Below are positions 27,301 to 39,324 of a DNA stretch of 64,000 bases, one piece after another. Below the pieces are notes generated by a model. It worked only from the letters and a program-made list of their open reading frames with translations, was not told the origin of the DNA and searched no databases. The stretch comes from Acorus gramineus. Taxonomy: Eukaryota > Streptophyta > Magnoliopsida > Acorales > Acoraceae. Position numbers and translations under genes: made by a program. Position 1 is the stretch's first letter; each line of letters starts with the position of its first letter. The stretch lies in assembly GCA_030737835.1 (NCBI GenBank), contig CM060847.1, forward strand, positions 9,872,704 to 9,936,703. Reading direction: 5' to 3'.

Positions 27301-30300
27301 GACCACATCTGTTTGTACTGGAATTTGATTGCTTGTATCATCTGTGACAACCACCCACTTGCGATAAAGAGGGATGACCAAGCAGTTAGTGTCCAGGAGA
27401 GTAAGAGTAGTAGCCAAATTTGCCAGAGCATCTGCTTGTCGGTTGAGGCCCCTTGGAACATGTTGAATAGTGGCATCATCAATAATATGGAACAATGTCA
27501 ATGCCCTTGTATGATACGGTATCAAGTCTTCTTTATTAACTTGATATTCCCCCATAATCTGACAAATAACAAGCTTTGAATCACCATGAATTTGGAGTTC
27601 TCGAATAATTCCTGCCCCTGCCGCTTCACGTCTTACAGCGCCGTCAAAGAACATCTTCCAAGATGGAACAATGTCAATAGAAAGCACTTCTTCGTCAGGA
27701 AAATTTTCAGTCAATTCCCATTCAGCAGGGATTGGATAATCTGCTAGAAAGTCGGCCAATACTTGTCCTTTTATAGCCTTTTGAGAGACAAAGATGATTT
27801 CAAACTCACTCAGAAGGAGAGCCCATTTTGCTAGCCGTCCTGAGAGAACTGGCCTGGACATAATATACTTGAGGGGATCTGCTTTAGAAATAAGTCTGAT
27901 CGTGTGTGCGAGCATGTAATGCCGAAGTTTCTTCGTGGTGAAAATGAGTGCAAGACACATCTTCTCAATTGGCGAATAGTTTAATTCGGCACCAATAAGA
28001 GTACGACTGAGATAATAGCACGCCACTTCTTTGCCAATATGATTTTCTTGAGCAAGGAGTGCCCCGATAGAGTGTTCTTGAGCACTAATATATAGAATAA
28101 GGGGTACACCAGGAACTGGAGCAGATAGAACTGGTGGCTTTAATAAATATTGTTTGATGCTATTGAGGGCGTTTTGGCAAGTAGCATCCCACTTGAAGAT
28201 GGTATCCTTCTTCATGAGTCGGCTAAAGGGGTGACACCTTCCAGCCAAATTTGAAATAAACCTTCTGATGTAAGCCAAGCGACCTTGTAGACTTCTAAGG
28301 TCATGTAATGATTTGGGTTCGGGCATGTTGAGAACAGCATCAATTTTGGATTGATCTATCTCAATGCCACGATGCCTAACAATGAAGCCAAGAAATTTCC
28401 CCGAAGTGACTCCAAATGCGCATTTGAGCGGGTTCATTCGAAGTTGATATCTTCGTAGACGATTGAAAATATGTCGAAGATCATCAAGGTGAGAGGTCCT
28501 TTGTTTAGACTTCACAACGAGATCATCAACGTAACATTCAACCGTTTGGTGGAGAATATCATCGAAGATCTTTTGCATGGCGCGCTGGTAAGTAGCACCT
28601 GCGTTCTTCAAGCCAAATGGCATCACTTTATAGCAATAGATGCCTTTTGGAGTGCGAAAAGCTGTGAGTTCTTCATCTTTGGGTGCCATTCGAATCTGAT
28701 TATAGCCAGAAGATCCATCCATGAATGATAGCGCTTCATGACCAGTTGTCGCATCCACCATAAGTTCAGTAATTGGCAATGGAAAATCATCTTTAGGACA
28801 CGCATTGTTCAGATCTCTGAAGTCTACGCATATCCTGATTTGTCCATTCTTCTTTTCTACTGGTACGATGCTCGAGATCCAAGTAGGATATTTGACCTCT
28901 CGGATGAAGCCGGCTTCAATTAGCTTGTTGACTTCATTCTCGATTTGTGGGATTAACTCGGGTCGGTAGCGTCTTTGCCCTTGTTTAATAGGGCTAGCGC
29001 CATGCCGAACAGCAAGTTGGTGTACAGCAATTTTAGGATCCAATCCTGGCATCTCTTTATAAGACCATGCAAAGACGTCTTTGTACTCCTGAAGAAGTTT
29101 AACATATGCAGTTTCTTCTTCTAGAGCTAGAAGTGCACTAAGGAAGGTTGGGCGTGGATCTTCTTCGGTGCCCAAATTGACTTCTTTTAAGTCATCTACG
29201 GTGGATCGTTCTCTTTCATCAAGATCAGGCTGTGCGTCCAGCAATTCGTCGTCCGAATGAGAAGTATTCTCAATGTTTGGCTCGTCATGAATGGAATTGT
29301 GGTTGACGGAGACAACAATGGATGTAGAAGAATCATCCATAGGGGCATCAGAAGGTGGACGAGTAGTGATGACTACTGTCCTTGGCTTGACACAAGAAGG
29401 ATCATTCGATGCAGACACTTGAATGGTAGTAAGCTTCGAGGAGAACGGATACATAGGGCTATTTGAGGATGTCGTAAGTTGTCGACCCTCTTTGTGATTG
29501 CCCCCAAGTCGGCGACGTTGTCGGGTGGGGCGAGTGGGCTCCATGGTTGTCTTCGAAATGGGAGCGATCGGTCCCAAACGACTGAATACTGACTGTCGAG
29601 TCGATGGAGCATGGACAACCTTGGATTTCGTCTTTGACTTTTCAGGCCTTCGGGATACTGAAGTAACCCTTTGTTTGGGGTTTTGTTGTACAGAATGAAG
29701 CTCTTGAATGACTTCATCATGCCCCCCAAGCCTAGCTTGATGTTGTGCTTGTCTGCCTCGTCTTCTTGTACGCCTGGATTTTGACTGAGTATTGTTGATG
29801 GACGCCGATGTTGGATTAACTTGAGGTGATTGCGACTCGGACGTGGAAGAATTGTTCGTCATTTCCACTTGAATATGATTAGAGGAGAGGTCTCCTCTGA
29901 TGGCTGACTTAACGACGATTGGAGTTGGCACAAAGCCCAGGCCACGTCTGGATATAGGCATCTTTTCTCCGGCATGAATGAGGTGAGCTTGAGTCTTGGT
30001 CATCCCGCACGGGATTGTTTTTGGGGGAAGCGTCCCTAGAGATGCCATATCGCTAATGTGGAAGCCCGCCTTTTGTAGCAATTTTGACGACTTCTTGCTC
30101 CAATGACCTTCTGGTACGAAGCCTGACAATGGAGGAATTGTCACTGATGTAGGTGTCAAGGCATGCAAGGGCAAAATCATCTTTTGCTGAAGTGCGACAA
30201 TGTCAGCTTCGGTGAATAATGACTGCAATTTCGTAGCTGCTGATGTGAATAGTGGTTGTTCTGATGTACGATGCGCTTTGGAAATGAGGCGTAACACAGG

Positions 30301-33300
30301 GCCAACTTGAGCATTGGTTGGAGGATGTGGATTGATTCCCCGTACATGCTTGATTCGCATCTTTCTGTTAGAAGTAGATGTAGTTTGCTCTTCAACATTT
30401 TTCTTGATGCCGTGTGGAGTTTTCATCGGCAATGCTTCGGCGACTACACCCGTTGCTTGATAGAATTTAGCATCAGCAAGATGTATTTCTGTTTTGGTGA
30501 AGGGTTTGCTGTCAGCAGCGACACATTTTTCCACACCGTCTTTATAATATTTGAAGCATTGGTGCCAAGTAGAGACGACTACCCCATTTTCATGTAGCCA
30601 TGGCCTCCCCAATAGAAGACGATATGAAGTTCTACAATCAATGACATGGAAGAGAATCATTGTATCAAGTTCGCCAATTGAGAGCTTTAGGCGTATGCCA
30701 ATAGTAGATTGTCCGGCTTGGTTGAACCCTTGAATAACCAATTGGCTTTGAGAAAGCTCACTGGTTGTAATGCCTAATTGTTCCATGGTCTGGACAGGCA
30801 TGATGTTGACAGCAGAACCACAATCTAGCAATATGCGAGTTATTTGCTTCTCTCTGATGTATCCTGACACATAGAGGGGCCTATTGTGAAGGCGGACTCC
30901 AAGTTGCAGGTCTTCATCAGAGAAAGATATGGTGAAGTTGCAAGACGGTGATGCCCCCTCTCCTTGATTGGCTTCAGATTCTCTCTTATAATCATCAGGG
31001 TTGGTCAAGACTGCTGCCATGGTGAGGCGTGCTTCTTATGCAACGCTTCAATGAGAGGTAGATGAAGAATAGCCTCCTGGTAGGAAGCAGAATGATCTTC
31101 AGTAGCTTGTGGGCTGACGAGGGCCTTTTCATCATCGGAATGGTCAACTTTGGAAGACTCCGCCAAGCTAGAGGTAGTAGGGAGCATTTCAACGCTCTTT
31201 ATTTCTGAATCATGGACCTCCACCATATAGCAAGTCTCCGTGGGAGAGGTTGAAAAAGAACTGGGAGGGAGTGTTTCAAGGGCGTCAGCTTCAATGGAAT
31301 CTGCCAGAGTAGGTGGACCCGGGAGATTCTTTTCAATAAGATCTGCAGGGTCTGTCTGGGTTGCTTTGGATATTTGCCTTGTAGCCATCCTCCTTACTTG
31401 GGGATCTGGGAAACACGACTCCTCATTGCGCATCTTCATAGTCCATCCTTCTTTGTCGATAAGGTCTCCCTCCCTTGGAGTTTGGGATTCCAATGCTTCG
31501 CCTCCCCACCCATCAGGGGCAGGATGTACTTCTGGTTCTGGCATAGGAGTGACATCAGTGTTAAGAGGAAACAACTCTCCCCTGAAGCAGCTCGAGCAGG
31601 GAGAGATGGAGCATTTGGGGCAAAGCCTTCTGAAATATTCTTCTTCTTTAAGAGTTCTTTCGTCAATCTTGAGACGATGTGTATTCCTCCCGAATGCTGA
31701 AACTTGATATTCATCCCGAGAAATGCGTTCCAGATGTGGATCATATCGCATACGAGCATGTGTGCAACCACAAGTCGGCAATGGCTTTGGTGGATCAAGC
31801 TCCTTTGGGATTTGAACAGATGAGAAGAAACCGAAGGAGACTGATGTTGTATTTGCTGATGCGACATCTCCCAAGTCAAGCTCAATTTTTCCCTGACGTG
31901 CAAGATCCATCACCTTCTCTTTGAACACGAAGCATTGCTCAATAGGGTGGCTAACTACCCTATGATATTTGCAATATAGCAGGTCATTGACACGATCTGC
32001 TTGTTCAGGCCTCTTTGACTCGGGGAGTTCAATCATCTTCTCTTTGAGTAACTGATCGAACATAGCGGAGACTTCGGAGTCTGGGAAAGGGTACACCTTG
32101 GCTTTAAGTTCTTCAAGGGTCATTCGTGGCGCTTTCTTATGAGAGGAGCCTGGATCAAGTTTGCTTTTGTCTGCTGCACCACTCGTCCCCCATGGTTTTG
32201 AGGAAGACGCGATATTGACGACATTCACATGCTTCTTCTTAGGCGCAGATGCTTTGTCTTTGTCATCTTTTGCAAAGTCCTTCGGCTTGAAGTCTCCGTG
32301 AGTGGCCAGGCTAATCTCCATATCGTGCGCTCGAGTAGCCAATTCTTCAAAGGTATGAGGTTTGATTCCCTTGAGAATATAGAGAAGGCCCCAATGCATG
32401 CCTTGGATGCACATTTCGATTGCTGAAGTTTCTGACAATCGATCTCGCGAATTAAGAGCAAGATTCCTCCACCGGTCAATGTAATCGATCACCGATTCTT
32501 CCTTGCGTTGTTTAACTGCAGCCAACTCCACCATGCTGACAGTACGGCGAGTGCTATAGAAGCGAGTGAGAAATTCTCGTTCTAAAGCCTCCCAACTGTC
32601 GATTGATGCGGGCAAAAGATCGACGTACCAATCGAATGCATTCCCCTTTAGGGAGCGCACGAATTGCTTCACCATCAAGTCGCCATAAGTGCCAGCATTG
32701 TTGCAGGTTTCGATGAAATGGGCAATGTTGTTTTGGATTGCCCTTCCCATCAAAATGCTGAAATTTTGGTGGTTGGTATCCCGATGGAAAGCGGAGCTGC
32801 TGGATACGTTGAGTGTACGGCTTTGAATATCCTGCTGAAGATTGGACATATCCACCATTTTGAGTGCGGACCATGTCTGCCACTAATGACTGTAATTGTT
32901 GTACAGTCATAGCCGGAGCAACTGAAGCTTGAGACGCCGCGAGAACTGTCGTTGGAGGAATGACCATCGATTGCTCAATGGGCAAAGTTGATGCAGGGAC
33001 AGCATTTGGTGACACAGGTATCTGATTCGAGACGCCGGTATCATCCTTCGAGCCCGATTTTTGGAGAAGAATACTAATTTGACGGTCCTTCTCCATCATC
33101 ATCTGCGCCATGGATTGATTGAGCTGCTTAATTTGCTCCTCGAGTTTGGACATCGAGGGATGGTTGTGAGTGCGCCTTGCCCCGGCGTGGGCCCATCGGA
33201 TCTGGCGTTGGCGTCGTCATCGGAGATGTAATTACGACGAATTACAGTCTCCACTTCATCTTCGGTACGCGATACTCGAACATGAGCACCAAGATCATTT

Positions 33301-34528
33301 GAATCGTCATGCACCTCTTGTGCTGTTGCATTATTGGCATTCTTCATCGTACCTTCGTCTTCCATTTCTGGAACGAGGGTTGATGTCGTAGCTCTAGCTC
33401 GCCTAGTGTAGACGCGCATGCCAGGAGTGGTGACTGGTATTGCATCGTGCGCCTCCTGGAAAAGATTTTCCAAGCCTCCTTGTTGAAGTGAAGTAGGGTC
33501 AACAAGAGGCGTTTCGCTTGCAGGAATGGCATTGGTGTTGGCTTCGGCCATGGTTGTACTTCGAACGCCTTAGAAGAAGGAAGTTCGAGCTTGACGGAAA
33601 TGAGGGATGAGAGGAGATGATGGTCCCACCGGGCGTGCCAAAAATCTGTAGCGAACAAAAATGTCCCTTACAAATTTTAAAGATGATGATATGCTCGGAG
33701 AGCAAATCAATACATAAAAAGGGTGACGTGGGTACAACTCGATCTTTTAATCCTCTGATCCTCGGTCTCCTTTGAAGAGTGTCTCGAGAATTACAACTTC
33801 AGAGATTTTTACAAGTTTGTGAAAATTTAAAAGGAAGATGAAGAGGCTTGCGGTGCGTGATCCTTCGGGCCTTTTGAGTTTGAGCCTTGTTGTTTAGGAC
33901 CAGCGGTGCTTTGTTCTTCACCCTTCTTGGATTTTTTGAACTTGTGATTTGATTTGAAGCCGCTTTTTCTTGATCTTCCCTTCTCTGGACTTTCTCCTTC
34001 GTGAACAAAGTGAAGATATTCTTCAAGAAGAAGGTGGAATCGAGGGAGAGTTAGTATTTCTCTCCCTTGGATTTTCTCCACACTTTTCTTTAAGAAGAAG
34101 GTGGAATCGAGGGAGAGTTAGTATTTCTCTCCCTTGGATTTTCTCCACACTTTTCTTTTTTTTCTTCTTTGGCTTTCTTGACTTCTTCTTCTTTTGGTGG
34201 ATTCTTCAAGAAGAAGGTGGAATCGAGGGAGAGTTTGTATATCTCTCCCTTGGATTTTTCCCCACACTTCTTCTTCTTCTTCTTCTTCTTCTTGCTTTGG
34301 CTTTCTTCCTTCTCTCCCTTAGGTTTTTTTTTCTTGCCTTTCTTCCCTCCCCCTTTTTTTTTTCTCCCCCCCCCCCTCCCTCCTATTTATAGAGGAAGGG
34401 AGGGGTGGTTATAAAAGGTAATGGGTAGTTTTAGGGGTGTGGGTAGTTAGGAAAATTTTTTGTTGACTTTTTCTTTATTTATTTATTGATTTGATTTGAT
34501 TTTAATTAATTTTGACTAATTCCTTTTC

Positions 34529-34562
<34 letters not shown>

Positions 34563-37500
34563 GGCTGGCCTAGGCAGGGCCGTTCCTGCCAAGGCAGGGC
34601 CAAATTTGGGCCCTCCCCTGGCAGGGCTCAGTGGGCCGGCCCAACAGGCCCGTTTTGGCCAAGCCCTTTTTTTTTTTTTTTTTTTGTCTGTCTACAATAA
34701 CATTATAAAAGAAAACATCAACCTAAAGCTTAATAGTATTCTTAATGATGTGGATCAAGCGGTATAAAGAAGATTGCTTAAATAAAACTTATACCTGTAA
34801 AAGGCGATTCATGGGTACTGGCCTTCTAAGATCCCATATTATTTCTGAAGCTGCATTTAATTGGCTAGGAGTGAGGGAGTATGGAAGAGCCTTCAACAAA
34901 TTCTTTGTAAGACTGGACCAGTCTTCAATGCTAACAATATTCAGTTCATGTTTTCTGTATTTATCTAACAATCCTTCCTTTTCGATCCGTGTTCCAAGAG
35001 CTTCAAGCATTTGAAACAATCTGCCCAACTGAAAACATAAATTGAAGAAAGTCAGATGTGTTTTAGAATTCATAAAACCAACCAAATACACAAAAAAAAA
35101 AATTATATCAAGACAGAATTAAAAATTCACTGTATAAAGAACAATTCTCCTTGAACTTTAGAAATGTTTTACAAAGTACCATGGGCATAAATAATTGCTA
35201 CCAGTGGCTAAGGCAAACCAAACTTTGGTTAGTCGGCTAGCACCCCTCCTCTCGTAAAGGAGGTCAGGGGATCAAACCTAGGGGGGCACCAATCTTCAAA
35301 AGAATAAAAAATGCCCAGTCATGTATGATATGAAGCAGGTACACTTCATGAGATACATTATTAAGAACATTTCCAATAGAATGATTGCTTATCCACAATT
35401 TCGCAGCTAGCAACTAGCTTATGATTTACATATAGTACAATTTGTATATTCTATAGCATAAGGAAACAAAATCACTACGTCTCATTTTACAAGATTGAAT
35501 ATCATGTCAAACACACAACAGACATCAAATCCAAGCACCCTTCTTCTTTTAATTCTTTCTTTTCTTTTTCATTTTGATAAAGGCACAGCCTTCTTTCTTG
35601 ACAAACCCAATTTTTCAGAGGAAAATTAAGGTCTACCATCTTCTTCTTTTTTAAATGTCCATTTGATTTCCTTGTATAATTACACTCCAGTTTATTTCCT
35701 CGTAAATTACACTTAGGCAACTTTTTTTATTCCATCCCCAGCCCTCATTGGGAACTACAAAATCTAGAATTCCCTATTGATTTATCTATTAAAACAGATT
35801 TTACTTAAGTAAAAACACAATTCTATAAGAGAGAACTACCTTCTGCAACATGTGCAATTTAAAGGTTATTCCACATAATGTTTTCAACATTTCCAACACA
35901 TGTTTCTCACAAATTTTCCAAATAGTCATGGATCACAGTATGATCCTGATGTACACCCTTCACCCAAATAGCTTAATTCCTTAAATAAACATATTCATTA
36001 ATCTCTTCATCACTTTACATTGTTGAATCAATCACCATACTAGCAATGCAATTATGTTATCCTAGTTATACTAAATTTCCATCCCTTTGCCTCCAAGTCA
36101 TTTCTCCAAGTTACCATTCGACCCTATGCTTATCTCACTAACCAACATTCTAATCTACAAACACAACACAGGAAGACATCATTCCAGAAGAAAGCATCTA
36201 ACATGATATAAATAAATCATTTAAGAAAACCACGCATTGAAAAACAGTTACCTGTATGTAAAAGAACTCATCAAATATTAACCTTCTACGTGCTAAATCA
36301 GCATCATTCAAATTCATTGGACAGTGAATTCTGACATATGCCTGCTTAAACAGGGAGAAAGGAACATTAGTTCTCCATTGCAAAATCCAAGTACCTGGTT
36401 CATCATAGCATTTGACTGTAAGTCTGTAACCATGACAAAAGTTTCACAGTAATATATTAATCAAAAACCTTGGTGGAAATATAACAATATCAATATGTCT
36501 GTACAGATTTGAGAAATTTAATCAGAAAAACAATTTTCTAGTACCACAATAACAAAAAACAATGTTGGATCATTGCTTTATGGAAGATGAGAACGTGAAC
36601 ACAACAGCTCAGCCAGTACACTGGAAATGTTAGTACCTAGGAATGACCCATTTTTTTACCAAAAAAATGCGGATAACACAGCTATACAGATATATGTGCA
36701 ACAACCATTTCTAAGAAATTACATCAAATCTCAGCTTTGATTAATTAAGAAAGTATGTTGTAGTTCATAATTTCAAAGCAATTATTTGAGAGAAGATAAT
36801 ATAAAGAGAATAATCATTACAATCCATCAAAGAGCACAAATTTAAGATATATAGTCAGCATTTTCCCCTCAGGGCAGTTATATTCAACCCATTTTATTGC
36901 TATCCCAACCCATTTTCTAATCCACCCAGCTCAAATTTGAAAATCTACAACCCCACCCTGCTATATATATCAAACTTTATACTGTGCAACCCTACCCCAT
37001 TAGATTTTTCCTTTCTTTGACTCTCTCTCCCTCCGTCAGTTACACCACCTCCTCCGCGGCAGAGTTGATAGACGGGTTGCTCCGCCCAACTCCCTCCAAT
37101 TATTCAAACCCCGGGAGGCTCACCAGCTCTGTCAAGTCCCAGTACTCGCAGGAGACGGACTTGTCAAGATCGGTGTTTGAAGAGGGAGAGGATCAAGGCG
37201 GCTGAAGGGAAGAAGATGTAGTGAAGGATGGCGAACTCGTCAATCGGCGACGTTGAAAATGTCGGTGCCGAAGAGGTCGACGACAAGGGTGGAGATGTGA
37301 TTGTTGATGGCAAGGGAGCGGAGGACATTGCGGAGGGAGGGGAGCGAGCAGGAGAGGGAAATGAGGGTCTTGATCTTGTCGTCAGAGGGGACACTGTCGA
37401 GAAGGGAGGAGGGGGGGAGAGGGTCCGCTCCAGTGAAGATGGGACGAGTTGGTGCTTGTTTTTCTTTGTTGTTGCTGCTTGTCCTTGGATGGGGTGGGAC

Positions 37501-39287
37501 CCTCACCTTAAAAAAATTTCAATTTTCACTTTTTAAAAGGGTGGGGTGAGTAACCAAGGGGGTGGAAATAATGACCCCCTTTTCCCTCTAACTTATTGCT
37601 AATCTTATAAACATGGAAGTAGCTTTGCTCTCATGGATGATGATTAAAAAAGACTTCTTGGTGAAATCCTTTAATGCTGCTATAACATAGAATCAGAAAC
37701 CTCTGGTGAACCTTAGAAGTTAGCATAGCTGGGAGGGTTGGAAAGTCACAGAATGTTAAATCACCTCTAAAGTTGCAGGTTTTTAGGTAGCTGACCAACC
37801 TACACCAGTTGACAAAGATTGTATTTATTCACACAGTACCAGTGCCACAGGATTAATATACCCACTAATGCTGGTGAAAGCAAGAAGCAGGAATGCAAGT
37901 GTGAAACTATTAGCAACCACTCTCACAAACATAGAGATTTATAATATGCCACACAGAAACTCAGCTCACAGTAAGTAAAATACCTGACAAGAACAATGAA
38001 AAGGAAAATAAAAGTACTGCCCCTCTTGTCTTAAAATAAATTACTTATATTTCAATTTTGAAGGCATGTACTCAATATAACTGCAAGAACTGGAGTTACA
38101 CATATGTAAAATAGCTTACATCATTAAGATCCAACAAATTGAACTCTTTGCGAACTTCATTAGGAATAGGATCAATATCTGAGGGCAACACTCCCAATGC
38201 TCTGTGGAAGATCAGAACAGGATACAAATTATCATGTAATTGTCATGAAAGAGAATAAGAAAAAGGGAAAGAGAGACTTGATGACGTATAAAATCTAATG
38301 ATTTGATGAAAATACTTCTCATATGTTGACCATAAATAAGAAGCAGATGATGTTAGAAGAAAACGTAAAGTGTACTTGTTCGTCATAATTATGAGAACAA
38401 AATATATTTAGTTACTTCTGATTTATATGCAAAGGTGCATTAAGAAAGACAATGAATGAGCAAAATAAACTTAAAAAATTAGTGTCAGAGAGAACAATAG
38501 AGAATCAGGCATTTCCAATAAAATATTAAAAAAAAGAGAATGCAAATAACAAGAAACAAAGGAAGCCCAAGATATAATCGGGGGTTAGGTCACAGTAGAA
38601 GAGTTATCTTCCGGCATCCAAACACCGGAAAAACACATGACCACCAGGTCCACCACTCTACTCAATCACAATTCTCCGCCTCCCCCAGGCCCCAACTAAC
38701 CTATGATATCATAGCAAAAATTTATTAAAAAAGGGAAAAAAAAATGGCATTCCATATGCGAACTCAAGAAGTGGATTTTATCTTTTCTAATAACTCCATG
38801 AGGTTTTCATAATGAGTAATTAGAAGAATCAGAAGTTAGCTAAGTGCTTTTCTAAGAAAAGGTGGGAGCTCACCGCCTGAATTTATCAAATTAGATGATG
38901 CTCCTGCAGAAGTCAGATATGTTTTTCTATAGGAAAAAAAGGACTTCAATAAGACTGAAAAATTGATAATAAAAAAAATGAAAGACTGAAAAAACAAAAT
39001 TTAAAATATATATAAAAGTGAAGTTACGAAGCACAAACCTAGATATGAAGTCCCTAAATTGGCTTGGTTTTAGTCCTGATTTAGAAGGATAAATAGGATA
39101 AGGCCTCCCCTCAACCCGAACATCTGACTCTTCCTTCTCTTCAAGCATGTCAATAGAGTATTCTGTCATTTCATAGTGATCTTCAGAGCGACTTTTCTTC
39201 ACCTAAATTATGAAAATAGACACCGTTATGCAACATCTACACTGCCAGGGGAAAACAATAAACTCATCATGTAACACAATATAGAAG

Positions 39288-39324
<37 letters not shown>

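Larger units (their letters stand above)
20418..34701 (-). mobile_element. Ty3/Gypsy LTR retrotransposon, Tat lineage, with antisense PMD gene
   Basis: A fossil element of 14,274 bp between matching 5-bp target duplications ATAAC (20418-20422 and 34697-34701). It is oriented like the host RecG gene (- strand). The order along its own strand is 5' LTR (34696-33647), primer-binding site (33640-33623), gag (about 33551-31005), pol with protease, reverse transcriptase, two RNase H modules and integrase (about 31020-26033), an opposite-strand PMD gene (22503-25726), a polypurine tract (about 21451-21437) and 3' LTR (21436-20423). The double RNase H and the extra antisense frame point to the Tat (Retand/Ogre-like) clade. 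All parts are present but the coding frames carry a handful of breaks. By eye the LTRs differ at about ten substituted sites plus some length changes, about 1%, so the insertion is young, probably under about one million years. Confidence 0.93.
18279..34794 (-). other. RecG intron 10, expanded to 16.5 kb by a retroelement
   Basis: The intron separates exon 10 (ending MNRLLQ) from exon 11 (starting GDVGCGKT), within the most conserved part of the helicase. Removing the element and one copy of its target duplication would leave an intron of about 2.2 kb, so the insertion explains nearly all of its size. The remaining intron sequence (18279-20417 and 34702-34794) is AT-rich, with a 15-base C run at 19023-19037 and no exon-like sequence that I can find. 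Confidence 0.85.

Noticed and set aside
35200-35340. Possible tRNA-derived SINE in RecG intron 9
   Set aside because: A GTGGCTAAGGC box-A-like and GGATCAAACCT box-B-like motif are present, but spacing, poly-A/T tail and target duplication could not be confirmed.
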